Assembly (NCBI GenBank): GCA_947177525.1
Contig: CAMWUW010000004.1
Span: 1-64,000 of the forward strand
Length of the DNA: 64,000 bases
Source: an uncultured Bacteroidales bacterium
Lineage (GTDB): Bacteria > Bacteroidota > Bacteroidia > Bacteroidales > UBA932
Direction of reading: 5' to 3'
The first letter of the stretch is position 1. Each line of letters opens with the position of its first letter. The notes beneath the pieces were generated by a model. The model made no database searches. It was not told where the DNA came from and saw nothing but the letters and a program-made list of their open reading frames with translations. Of the stretch, positions 28,501 through 35,452 are shown piece by piece. Both the position numbers and the translations under genes were made by a program.

Positions 28501-28669
28501 CAATTACAGGGCCCTGGCTATCAGTAACTATACCACTGATTGTACCCCCCCCCATAGGATTTGCCGAGCTCTGGGCACTTACCTCAGGGGACAAGACGCC
28601 AAGCACTGCACAGACAACAAATGCTGCCAGAGAGTACCTGAACATCGATGATTTGAATATTTTTAACAT
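25583..28669 (-). CDS. SusC/RagA family TonB-linked outer-membrane transporter
   Basis: A 1028-aa TonB-dependent barrel that imports oligosaccharides handed over by SusD. After a signal peptide (to about VSAQ) comes a carboxypeptidase-regulatory-like domain (ISGIVTDSQGPVIGAAVMIKG), the TonB-box-like region DEVVVTALGIKR, and the plug with GVQMSKSGSGVGGATRVIMRG and YVIDGIPVMN. The barrel ends in the aromatic residue of YAFSLKFKF. It is the first gene of the operon, with a good promoter. A run of nine G lies just after the signal peptide, in the codons for MGGG. Confidence 0.95.
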   Translation of the reverse strand: MLKIFKSSMFRYSLAAFVVCAVLGVLSPEVSAQSSANPMGGGTISGIVTDSQGPVIGAAVMIKGGAGGVTTGIDGSYTISGVKPGDVIVISLLGYDEQEITYNGQAVIDAVLSESTEFLDEVVVTALGIKRSEKALSYNVQQVKSDELLRAQDVNFVNSLNGKIAGVQMSKSGSGVGGATRVIMRGAKSLEGDNGVLYVIDGIPVMNTTIGQGNDVLGESRASTEGIADFNPEDIESISVLSGPSAAALYGSSAANGVILITTKKGQEGKVSLSFSSTSEFSTPYMTPEFQNTYGNRKGEFESWGNKLATPTSYDPKNDFFETGMTFINSLTLTMGNKYNQTFASISSANSQGIVPNNTYDRLNVTVRNTSKILNDKVQIDFGASYVNQKDMNMVSQGLYNNPTMVAYLFPRGESWDAVKSFERYNQSRNLYTQYWPILNTTYGTDNPYWMAYRNLNPSKKDRYMFNVGITYNILDWLNITARYRMDDSNIEMERKYYASTNTIFTEGSDKGLYEFSNFKDRQQYADVMLNINKQLGDFHLAANIGYSFSDYWSRTRGYRGPLKLVPNKFSYSNIDAANAASIEKGGDTAVRNNAIFANFELGWKNMLFLTLTGRNDWNSRMFGTSAGEKGIPYPSVGLSAVISEMVEMPKWFSYLKVRGSYAEVGSPITRSGLTPGTVTTPIKGGLLQENGIFPFTDFRPERTKSYEFGLEFRLWNSLSAQLTYYHSNTFNQTFLGELPEYSGYKQIYLQAGNVANSGWEASLGYNNTIKGVRISSMMTFSRNVNVIKEMVSDYHTDMSLEPINIPEVLKDGGRTILKVGGSLNDIYADTFLKKDSQGYVEVKDGNYSMEKTDPVYLGKTTPDFTLGWNNSLSYKGVTFSFLLNGRFGGVVTSSTEAILDRFGVSKASAEARENGGYMLPNQGLVEAEGYFKKVGAGDYHTSGYYLYSATNIRLQEVTLGYTFPNKWFNDVLKDLTISFIANNPWMIYCKAPFDPELTPSVGTYGQGNDYFMQPSVRSYAFSLKFKF
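28545..28553 (-). repeat. G9 homopolymer in the susC 5' coding region
   Basis: Nine consecutive C on the plus strand (G on the coding strand) within the codons ATG GGG GGG GGT, about 40 codons after the start. A gain or loss of one base would truncate SusC at its N-terminus. Confidence 0.9.
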
Positions 28670-28698
28670 AATTTATTAAATTGGTTAATAAAAGCCCA

Positions 28699-28730
28699 CA
28701 AAGATATGCTTTTATCACCAATGCTGCAAC
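28699..28730 (-). promoter_or_regulatory. Promoter for the glycan-use operon
   Basis: On the minus strand, GTTG (28727-28730), a 20-base spacer, then TATCTTTG (28699-28706). The start of susC follows 29 bases later. It is one of the best Bacteroidales-type promoters in the window. Confidence 0.7.
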
Positions 28731-28799
28731 CGGTTTGGGGGCAAATGAGCAAGTTCATCCTGCCATAGTTCAATTTCAAAGGTATATAAATCCTGAAGC

Positions 28800-30095
28800 C
28801 TAATAAGGAAAAGTCATCATAAGAGTGTCGAATCCGTATTTTTCCGCAACAGACAGAACAAAACGGCAGACATCAATATAATATGACTTACGGAAGACAT
28901 CATCTGGAACAGATTTATCTGTCTTATATATGAAACTTACACCATAATCCGCACTAAAGGATACTATCATTGTATCAAAAGCACCGTCATACACATCACA
29001 CCGTACAGATTCATTGAATTCAGGCAGCAGGAAATTCTCCTTTAATGTCTGCAGTTCTACCTTCAGTCCGTCAATTCCGTCAGAGAGCGGATCCAGTCCA
29101 GCTTTACAACAAAAGACCTTGTCTGCATATTCTTTATATGGCAAAACTTTCCGCCCTTCACTCCGGGCAGAGCGCACAATCATCGGCAGTTCATAAAATG
29201 AGGCAAACATATCCTGCATATAACTGCCGTATATTCCGTTTAGGGCAGCATAGATCTGATAACGGTCAAGAGAATCTTCCGTCAGGAAAGGTACAGGCTC
29301 ACCGGACATCATCATGTCACAGACAAGAATGTTATATTTTGCTGCTTCAATCAGCACCTCATCTGAAGCCCCGGATGCGATACATTCATAAAAGCAGTCA
29401 CGGGCATCTTTAAAATTACATTCATACATGTGATGCAGGCCGCATGCCAATGTCCTGTCAACAATGAGACTGTCGCCGGCATATTCCTCCTCAATCAATT
29501 CCTCAGATGTAAAGGAACGATAGAATGCACCACCATCACCGATAGCATACTCTGTCGTAATCTTTTCATCATCAAGCATGAAGATGCTGAACGATTGTCT
29601 TGTATCTCCATCGTATGACACTTTCAGCACCTCAAAACAGTTATCGGACAGCCGAGCAAGGCGTTTCAAGGCTACCAGTCCGTCATCTGAATAAAAGATA
29701 TAGTCATATTCCGGTTCTATGACAATATTTCCGTTCACATCCAATGCACCGATACCCCATTGGTACTCAAACAGGCATATCCCGTTGACAAAGCCCCGAT
29801 GTCTTGAATTGTATGGAAAGACAGCCCTGGTAGTCAAAGATGTATCCAACACAAATGACGCACTGAAACCAAGGCCGGCAACGACAAAGTCATCACCAGA
29901 CTTTCTGTCCCAATCAACGGAACTGAAGATGGCAGGCAGGCTGTCTCTGACATTATTTGTGCTGCTATCAATAACTTTCAGATTGAAATAGCCTCCTTTG
30001 CCATCCAGGAAATAATAGAAACGCTGTGCATTACTGTCTGACAGGAATATAGACAGCAGCATGATGACGAATATCAATTTATATCTGGTTTTCAT
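28800..30095 (-). CDS. Secreted WG-repeat-like protein, copy 2
   Basis: A 431-aa protein of unknown function with a signal peptide ending near SDSNAQ. The N-terminal half has a WG-type beta repeat (WGIGALDVNGNIVIEPEYDYI). The middle is TPR/Sel1-like (MYECNFKDARDCFYECIAS). The C-terminal third ends FRKSYYIDVCRF...TFPY. The last section is clearly shared with the neighbour at 30118-31404, so the two are tandem paralogs, but they are diverged over most of their length. They follow the RHS modules on the same strand and could be immunity or accessory proteins; there is no direct evidence of that. Confidence 0.7.
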   Translation of the reverse strand: MKTRYKLIFVIMLLSIFLSDSNAQRFYYFLDGKGGYFNLKVIDSSTNNVRDSLPAIFSSVDWDRKSGDDFVVAGLGFSASFVLDTSLTTRAVFPYNSRHRGFVNGICLFEYQWGIGALDVNGNIVIEPEYDYIFYSDDGLVALKRLARLSDNCFEVLKVSYDGDTRQSFSIFMLDDEKITTEYAIGDGGAFYRSFTSEELIEEEYAGDSLIVDRTLACGLHHMYECNFKDARDCFYECIASGASDEVLIEAAKYNILVCDMMMSGEPVPFLTEDSLDRYQIYAALNGIYGSYMQDMFASFYELPMIVRSARSEGRKVLPYKEYADKVFCCKAGLDPLSDGIDGLKVELQTLKENFLLPEFNESVRCDVYDGAFDTMIVSFSADYGVSFIYKTDKSVPDDVFRKSYYIDVCRFVLSVAEKYGFDTLMMTFPY

Positions 30096-30117
30096 TGGAG
30101 TTTACGTTATATAATCA

Positions 30118-31404
30118 CTAATATGGAAATGTCATTACCAATTCCGAGAGATGATACCCGTCAATCAGGGACTGCATGAAAAGCCTGATGTCAAGATAAT
30201 ATGACTGGCGGAATCTGCTGTCCGGATATTTCTTGTCCCCGCTTGTGCAGAACTTGCATGAACCGCTGGTGTCAACACTTACAACCATTGTGTCGAGTTC
30301 ATCATAAGGAATCCCAAACAATGACAGCGACTGGACAAAAGCATCCCTGCGCTCAAGCAAAAGGCCATACAGACCTTTGTCGTGCATTTTTAAAGGATTC
30401 ATCATATCCCTGTCATAATATAACTTTCCGGAATAATCGGAATAAGGCAATTTCCCATCAAGATAAAAGCCTCCAATGCACAGAAGAGGCAGTTCGTAAT
30501 GTGACTTGAAAAAATCGGCTGCTTTTTGTCCATACAATCCGAAAATAGCTGCATCAATCTCATATTCATGAAGCTTGTCCCTTTTAGGAAGACGACGGAC
30601 ACGGCCCGTGGCCATGACTTTACATGCATTCAGATTATAATTCACAGATGCTGATAATTCCTCGTCGGCCTCTTCTGAACGCAATGCTTTTCTGAAATAT
30701 GCCTTGGCTTGCGTGTAATCACCATTGACCATCTTGTTGATTCCCGATGCAACAGTATGATATAAAGGAGATTGTATATAGCGTGATATCGAATCTGCCG
30801 AAAATAGGACAGGCAAAATTTCCATGTCGCGACGAGCAATCCCGAACCGGTAATAAGGTACATTCAATATAAATGCCTCATTTTCACTTTCGCCAGAGCC
30901 TATACGATGCACTTCAAAATATTTACATCGCGACAATTTTTTATCGGAATAACAGACGGCCCTCTTGAATCCTACAAGGCTATTGCTCACATCACGTCCT
31001 ACATAATCATATTCCGGTTTCAGGACAATGTTGCCATGGTCATCTATCGCGCCATAGCCCGTTTCATGTCCCGGTCCTTTGACAATACATGTACCGCCAT
31101 TGAATCCATACGCCTCATCTATCCCGTTGGGAAAATCCAATATGACATCAAGCTCCGCATCAAGGGCTACAAATGTCCTGTCAGATATCTTGGCGACAAC
31201 CAGCTCGCCGGGACTTTGCGGAAGGATGACGCACCGGAACAATGCAGGCAAGGCGGCCGTGACCTTGCCTGTATTGTCATCAATTACCTCAATCCCATAA
31301 AGCCCGCCGCTTCCGGAAGTTTTCCTGAATGTCTGGGCATTGGCGTATGAAACGGACGCCAGGATAAAAATGCCAGATAATATCAGACGGTATAATACTT
31401 TCAT
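30118..31404 (-). CDS. Secreted WG-repeat-like protein, copy 1
   Basis: A 428-aa tandem paralog of the gene just downstream (22-base gap). The signal peptide ends near VSYANAQ. A WG-like repeat is seen in GYGAIDDHGNIVLKPEYDYVG, a TPR-like hairpin in MVNGDYTQAKAYFRKAL, and the shared C-terminus in FRQSYYLDIRLFMQSL and MTFPY. It begins 173 bases after the short orphan RHS tip of module A. I do not recognise a named family beyond the WG repeat. The position suggests it may be the partner of that tip, as the other modules have a secreted or membrane partner in the same place. Confidence 0.7.
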   Translation of the reverse strand: MKVLYRLILSGIFILASVSYANAQTFRKTSGSGGLYGIEVIDDNTGKVTAALPALFRCVILPQSPGELVVAKISDRTFVALDAELDVILDFPNGIDEAYGFNGGTCIVKGPGHETGYGAIDDHGNIVLKPEYDYVGRDVSNSLVGFKRAVCYSDKKLSRCKYFEVHRIGSGESENEAFILNVPYYRFGIARRDMEILPVLFSADSISRYIQSPLYHTVASGINKMVNGDYTQAKAYFRKALRSEEADEELSASVNYNLNACKVMATGRVRRLPKRDKLHEYEIDAAIFGLYGQKAADFFKSHYELPLLCIGGFYLDGKLPYSDYSGKLYYDRDMMNPLKMHDKGLYGLLLERRDAFVQSLSLFGIPYDELDTMVVSVDTSGSCKFCTSGDKKYPDSRFRQSYYLDIRLFMQSLIDGYHLSELVMTFPY

Positions 31405-31577
31405 GTTATGTTATTGTTTTCTTATTTTGCTTTGTTCCTGCTTTATATGTTGAGAAATCATATCCTTCCTATAACTGCCTGCTTTTTTATATGACCAATG
31501 TTCCATTATAAAAACCGCCTTTAGGATTCACATTTAATTTATGGTCTCAGCTTGAGATTCTGGGCCAGCTGTCAGTG

Positions 31578-32003
31578 TTATATTAATTTGTTCCAGTCAG
31601 TCTTACCTGCATGCACCATTTCCTCCTTCCGTTGTGTTATAATGTAGATTTTATCGCCATCATCATCTATGTTTGTCATGAATCTACCAGAAGTACGGCT
31701 AAAATACCATGCATTCCCATCCCAATCCACAAAGTTAAGCCCCTGCGGGTCTTTTCTTTGCTCACGCTCGGCAAAATGAGCAAGCTCCTTCTGCTCTCGC
31801 TCAATCGCAAAGTTAACAGGATTTCCCGAACAATATGCATATGGGCTGATGGAATAGTATTTTTCAGCAAGCGGGTCCATGGTCGTCCAGCGGGAGGACA
31901 GAGGGTGGTAGAACCTTGAGCCGTAGTAGAGATACGGAAGGCCGGCGAACTTCTGTGATTCCTTGCCGTTGAAACGGTAGGCCTCCAATTTACGCAAAGA
32001 CAT
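31578..32003 (-). pseudogene. Orphan RHS module A: core fragment plus short tip
   Basis: A 141-aa ORF. Its residues from YRFNGKESQKFAGLPYL on copy the last part of the RHS core of the gene at 36500-40141 (homology ends at 31981). After NPVNF it carries the 26-residue insert, then VDWDG and a unique 46-residue tip (WYFSRTSGRFMTN...). The frame is open throughout, but there is no signal peptide and no RHS barrel, so it cannot be exported by itself. It looks like a displaced C-terminal cassette that could recombine into the main gene. The tip is short and unrecognised; it may be truncated. Confidence 0.75.
31730..31816. repeat. 78-bp RHS-junction insert, copy A
   Basis: The 9-base CAAAGTTAA occurs at 31730-31738 and 31808-31816, exactly 78 bases apart. 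The main RHS gene has a single CAAAGTTAA at the same place. The insert adds 26 codons (AIEREQKELAHFAEREQ...) in frame. Confidence 0.9.
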
Positions 32004-32035
32004 GTATGATTTGAAAAGGATGCTAATCTATCATT

Positions 32036-32079
32036 AAAAAGCAGTGCGGACAATCATTTAGAATCACTATCAGCACTGC
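32036..32079 (-). terminator. Terminator closing RHS module B
   Basis: On the minus strand, the GCAGTGC...GCACTGC stem is followed by TTTTT. It lies 25 bases after the stop of the module B partner gene and before module A. Confidence 0.75.
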
Positions 32080-32103
32080 AACTAAATTATAACTCTTAAA
32101 ATA

Positions 32104-32583
32104 TCACCGACGCCACTTGTCTGCATGCCTCTGCCTACGTTCTTGTCTCTTACGCAACTTTGCCCTATACTTATCTACATAAGTAGAACTGTAGTTGATT
32201 GAAGGGTCTGAAGGCAGATACACTATCATTATGTTTTCACCTACCGTAAAGCTGGGATCCGAAACAGAAAAGCCCTTATAAACCAATTTGTTAACTTCGA
32301 ACCTATAGTAACGATAAGGAGTTCCTCTGGCATTCTTTGCCGCATAGACATAAGCGATTTGATTCTCACCATAAGCAGCAAGTTTATAACTATTAATAGT
32401 ATTGACTGTGACTTTATATACTATCAAACTTATCAAAGCTAAAATTAAAACATAGTCCAATCTCAACGGAATATCCCACTTCTTTTGGGAAGCCTTTGCG
32501 GCTTTTTCACGTTCGCGTTTCCGTCGGTTCTTTTCACGACGGGTCTGCTTGCGGATCTTAGCCTGATTCAATTCATTATCCAT
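32104..32583 (-). CDS. Basic single-pass membrane protein, candidate immunity for tip B
   Basis: A 159-aa protein not matching a family I know. The first 35 residues are very basic (KQTRREKNRRKRERE). One membrane helix follows (about 45-62, VLILALISLIVYKV). The rest is likely extracytoplasmic, with a beta-type stretch (RYYRFEVNKLVYKGFSV and ENIMIVYLPSDPS) and another basic tail. It starts 6 bases after the stop of orphan tip B and has its own terminator. The position, as in toxin-immunity pairs of RHS loci, makes it a candidate immunity protein; this is inference. Confidence 0.6.
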   Translation of the reverse strand: MDNELNQAKIRKQTRREKNRRKREREKAAKASQKKWDIPLRLDYVLILALISLIVYKVTVNTINSYKLAAYGENQIAYVYAAKNARGTPYRYYRFEVNKLVYKGFSVSDPSFTVGENIMIVYLPSDPSINYSSTYVDKYRAKLRKRQERRQRHADKWRR

Positions 32584-32589
32584 AGCATT

Positions 32590-33195
32590 TTAATCTTTTT
32601 CTAATACCTTCTTGGATACAGAACTGGAAGTACTTCCAATAACCGTGTTGACGTTGTAATCAACTATATTATTGACAATCTGCTTCAATTCATTATCAGC
32701 ACGAGTCTTTTGGGCTATGGATTTAGCCTCCTTTGCTGAAAGGCTCTTACCATCTGCATGAGCCTTAGAGCGGGCTGACGATACAGCTGAATTTGCACTT
32801 TTTGTCTTTAGCGGTTTCACTTCTACACCTGTAGATATGCTTCCTATTGTCAGTCCGACAGCCGTATTTACTGCCGTCTCTGATACTGAATTCACATCCA
32901 AAGTCACGCCGCTGCCATTGCCGATTTCAACATCAACAGCATTACGGACCACCTCACTCACTACGGTGACTGCTACCTTGGTGGCGACTTTCTTAACGAT
33001 ATTGCCGCCGCTCGTTATAAAGCCTTCTCCAAAAGATATAGCAATGTCCCCTATATCAATGTTTGAGAATGCAGATGTGCTTACCTCTTTATCATGCACA
33101 ATATTAGCAATCACCTGACCGGTATAATCAACAGCCGCAGAAGCTATGCCGCCGACCAAATTAGCCAACAACGGGAACTCCCCATCCCAATCCAC
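32590..33195 (-). CDS. Orphan RHS C-terminal tip B
   Basis: A 201-aa tip read from a GTG in the NFVDWDG junction. It is rich in Gly, Ala, Val and Ser, with several moderately hydrophobic stretches (LLANLVGGIASAAVDY and ISFGEGFITSGGNIVKKVATKVAVTVV), then a Lys/Ala-rich segment. The overall look is of a pre-toxin or membrane-acting tip, but no enzyme motif is visible. The upstream core fragment is out of frame by one base, so this tip cannot be joined to it at present and may be silent, unless the GTG is used. Confidence 0.55.
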   Translation of the reverse strand: MDWDGEFPLLANLVGGIASAAVDYTGQVIANIVHDKEVSTSAFSNIDIGDIAISFGEGFITSGGNIVKKVATKVAVTVVSEVVRNAVDVEIGNGSGVTLDVNSVSETAVNTAVGLTIGSISTGVEVKPLKTKSANSAVSSARSKAHADGKSLSAKEAKSIAQKTRADNELKQIVNNIVDYNVNTVIGSTSSSVSKKVLEKD

Positions 33196-33280
33196 AAAGT
33201 TAAGCCCCTGCGGGCTTTTCTTTGCTCACACTCGGCAAAATGAGCAAGCTCATTCTGCTCTCGCTTAATCGCAAAGTTAA
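33195..33280. repeat. 78-bp RHS-junction insert, copy B (77 bp, frameshifted)
   Basis: CAAAGTTAA occurs at 33195-33203 and 33272-33280, now 77 bases apart. Compared with copies A and C, one T is missing in GGGTCTTTT, which shifts the frame between core and tip. Confidence 0.9.
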
Positions 33281-33404
33281 CAGGATTATTTGAACAGAAC
33301 GCATAAGGACTGACAGAATAATACTTTTCCGCCAGCAGGTCCATGGTCGTCCAGCGGGAGGACAGAGGGTGGTAGAACCTTGCGCCGTAATCGAGATACG
33401 GAAG
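33196..33404 (-). pseudogene. RHS core remnant of module B
   Basis: The reading PYLDYGARFYHPLSSRWTTM and onward matches the end of the main RHS core (homology ends at 33404). It then runs into the frameshifted insert. There is no start and no upstream barrel. It stands directly against the terminator of module C (33418-33456). Confidence 0.8.
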
Positions 33405-33417
33405 AGCGGAATTTTTC

Positions 33418-33456
33418 AAAAAAAATCTCCAGGCAATCGCAAGAATCACCTGGAGA
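33418..33456 (-). terminator. Terminator closing RHS module C
   Basis: On the minus strand, perfect TCTCCAGG / CCTGGAGA arms are followed by eight T. It lies 22 bases after the stop of the 370-aa lipoprotein and 14 bases before the module B core remnant. Confidence 0.85.
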
Positions 33457-33477
33457 CATGAATTTATTTTAGCCGAA

Positions 33478-34590
33478 TCATCTTTCCATTGTCTTCGCAT
33501 ACGCTTCAACAAGAGGATAGGCATTGATGAATACCTGCGGGTCATAATCAGGCAAAGGGACATGACCTTGATCCGAAGCACGGACTTCCGACCATACGGA
33601 GTCAGCAGGCAAAGAGCACCCATGAAGACGGCAGACAAAAGATTCCGAATTTGAAAGATGGGCACGGGCCACACTACCGCTTTCGGGAATCAATGTCAAA
33701 AGATAGTCGGTCTCATTGGATCCTGGAAGAATCTCCGCCAGGACACCGTTGGAATCATAAGAGATGATGCGGCAAAGCCACTCTGGTTCGGACGGCAGTT
33801 CATAATATAAGGCATAAAAATTCTGCTTGCCGCAATAGAACGAGTCCTCGGAGAACTTTTCCAAGTTTCTCTTCTCAAAAATGTACGCAGAGCTGCCCAA
33901 AGGAAAAGGAAGATACAAAAGAGGCTCGACTATTCGAAAATTATTGGCACGGATGACATCTGGTATACCACAATAGGATTTATGACTCCTTTTCAACAAT
34001 GTACCAAAATCCCAGTACAGTTCCATAAGACGAAGTTTCAGAGGTTTATCCCGATCACGCTTATATGTTACACGGGAAGAGTAATATTCTGACAACGGAC
34101 CGGAATACAATGCCTGCCAAGCCGAGTCTAAACTGCTGTATTGCGGCCGCTCATTTATCCTGATGTACTCACGGTCGGTATGAGCAGGGTAAAAATATAA
34201 ACGACAATAGCCGGAAATATAGTCTTTGTTGTCAGTTTCATTACCCCATTCACCCGTATCCGTACGCTTATTCCTATAACTCAAATGGAAATCCGTATCT
34301 TGATACTCCGGCTTCAAGCGACAATACACCTTATTGGAATCACTGTAAACCACATTGTACAAAATTTCAGGCGGATAATAATAAGCGGAAATGTATTTTC
34401 TGTCATTGCCGTCCTCGAAAATATAAGCAGAATAACCGTCGTCTTGAAAATCAAGGCAAAACATAGGATTTGTAAATCTGAAATTCCTGTCAATGCCACC
34501 AGATGGGCACTCCAAGTACTCAGGCTCTGGAGGGGGACTGCATGAAATTACAGTGACAAGCAGAACGAAGCAAATTAAAGATCGTCTCAT
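33478..34590 (-). CDS. Lipoprotein, candidate immunity for the metzincin tip
   Basis: A 370-aa protein with a signal peptide and lipobox (VTVISC), so anchored in the membrane and facing the periplasm or surface. No known domain is recognised. It contains two similar-looking segments, each with an SAYIFE string (about 54 and 230), suggesting an internal duplication. It begins 8 bases after the stop of the metzincin tip and has a terminator after it. A lipoprotein inhibitor next to a secreted protease tip fits a toxin-immunity pair; this is inference from position. Confidence 0.65.
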   Translation of the reverse strand: MRRSLICFVLLVTVISCSPPPEPEYLECPSGGIDRNFRFTNPMFCLDFQDDGYSAYIFEDGNDRKYISAYYYPPEILYNVVYSDSNKVYCRLKPEYQDTDFHLSYRNKRTDTGEWGNETDNKDYISGYCRLYFYPAHTDREYIRINERPQYSSLDSAWQALYSGPLSEYYSSRVTYKRDRDKPLKLRLMELYWDFGTLLKRSHKSYCGIPDVIRANNFRIVEPLLYLPFPLGSSAYIFEKRNLEKFSEDSFYCGKQNFYALYYELPSEPEWLCRIISYDSNGVLAEILPGSNETDYLLTLIPESGSVARAHLSNSESFVCRLHGCSLPADSVWSEVRASDQGHVPLPDYDPQVFINAYPLVEAYAKTMER

Positions 34591-34598
34591 AATATTTT

Positions 34599-35159
34599 CT
34601 AAAATAAATTATTCAATAACAATAAAAGCTTTGACAGCCAATCATCCGTTCCACGGTTGGATTTGACCATTTCGTTGATGTTCTCCTGAGGAACATCTGA
34701 TGTGCGGTTTTCATCTTGCGCTTTGGTCATAATTCCCGTTTCCTTATGCTTCATTCCGAGACTATGGCCTATTTCGTGTGCACCTGTCGTGCTGCGCTCT
34801 TTTGTTCCGGGCTTGGTGACAGAATATGATTTTCTTATTGTTATATTAAATTTTTCATCAGTTTGCCCAGCAGTATTCTTAGATACTAAACCTTCATCAT
34901 TTACAATATATGTATTTGAGGTTTTATTTTCTGATTTTTCTTTAAGCCTGGTTGTTCCAAGTTCTAAAACTGACAATTCATATTTTATATTATAAACTTT
35001 TCCCGATTCATCCGTGTATGTATCTCCAGTTCTGCTGTTCCAAAAAGAAACAGCTTGTTTGGCAGACTTCATTGATTTCTCATCTGTATAATACGTCGCA
35101 GATATATAAATCGTATTTTTTCGAATCTTTCTTGTAAAATCCTCCCCATCAACATCCAC
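34599..35159 (-). CDS. Orphan RHS tip C: metzincin-type zinc protease
   Basis: A 186-aa tip that starts at the NFVDVDG junction (GTG). About residue 128-138 it has HEIGHSLGMKH, the full HExxHxxGxxH zinc motif of metzincins, and six residues later IM, as expected for the Met-turn. The region before it has beta strands, as in that fold. It is therefore a probable metalloprotease effector. The open core-to-tip frame is interrupted by a single TAG (35172-35174), where module A has CAG, so it is not expressed as part of the core fragment. The partner lipoprotein follows 8 bases on. Confidence 0.8.
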   Translation of the reverse strand: MDVDGEDFTRKIRKNTIYISATYYTDEKSMKSAKQAVSFWNSRTGDTYTDESGKVYNIKYELSVLELGTTRLKEKSENKTSNTYIVNDEGLVSKNTAGQTDEKFNITIRKSYSVTKPGTKERSTTGAHEIGHSLGMKHKETGIMTKAQDENRTSDVPQENINEMVKSNRGTDDWLSKLLLLLNNLF

Positions 35160-35245
35160 AAAGTTAAGCCCCTATGGGTCTTTTCTTTGCTCACGCTCGG
35201 CAAAATGCGCAAGTTCATTCTGCTCTCGCTTAATCGCAAAGTTAA
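35159..35245. repeat. 78-bp RHS-junction insert, copy C
   Basis: CAAAGTTAA occurs at 35159-35167 and 35237-35245, 78 bases apart. This copy carries a CAG to TAG change (35172-35174) that stops the reading frame. Confidence 0.9.
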
Positions 35246-35284
35246 CAGGATTTCCCGAACAGAACGCATACGGACTGACAGAAT
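35168..35284 (-). pseudogene. RHS core remnant of module C
   Basis: Only the last part of the core remains: SVSPYAFCSGNPVNF followed by the insert. Homology to the main gene stops at 35284, next to unrelated non-coding DNA. A TAG within it separates it from the metzincin tip. Confidence 0.8.
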
Positions 35285-35321
35285 TTTCGACATCGCAATA
35301 ATAGTTTTAATCAGCCTGTTA

Positions 35322-35363
35322 TAAAAAACAAGACCGACTAAAAAAAGAATTTATAGTCGGCCT
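35322..35363 (-). terminator. Terminator after the main RHS unit
   Basis: On the minus strand, AGGCCGACTA...TAGTCGGTCT is followed by TGTTTTTT. It lies about 90 bases after the stop of the second secreted paralog and closes the transcript from the main RHS genes. Confidence 0.8.
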
Positions 35364-35452
35364 CAAACTATTTTCAAAAATCATAAGTATAAATGCCACC
35401 TCAATATACGCAGATTAAAACACAATCCTCATGCATTGAATCAGCATTATAC

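Noticed and set aside
33144-33674. 176-aa ORF spanning the module B core remnant
   Set aside because: Its first half is antisense-frame noise within the 370-aa lipoprotein gene and its terminator; only the part matching the RHS core is meaningful, and that is listed as a remnant.
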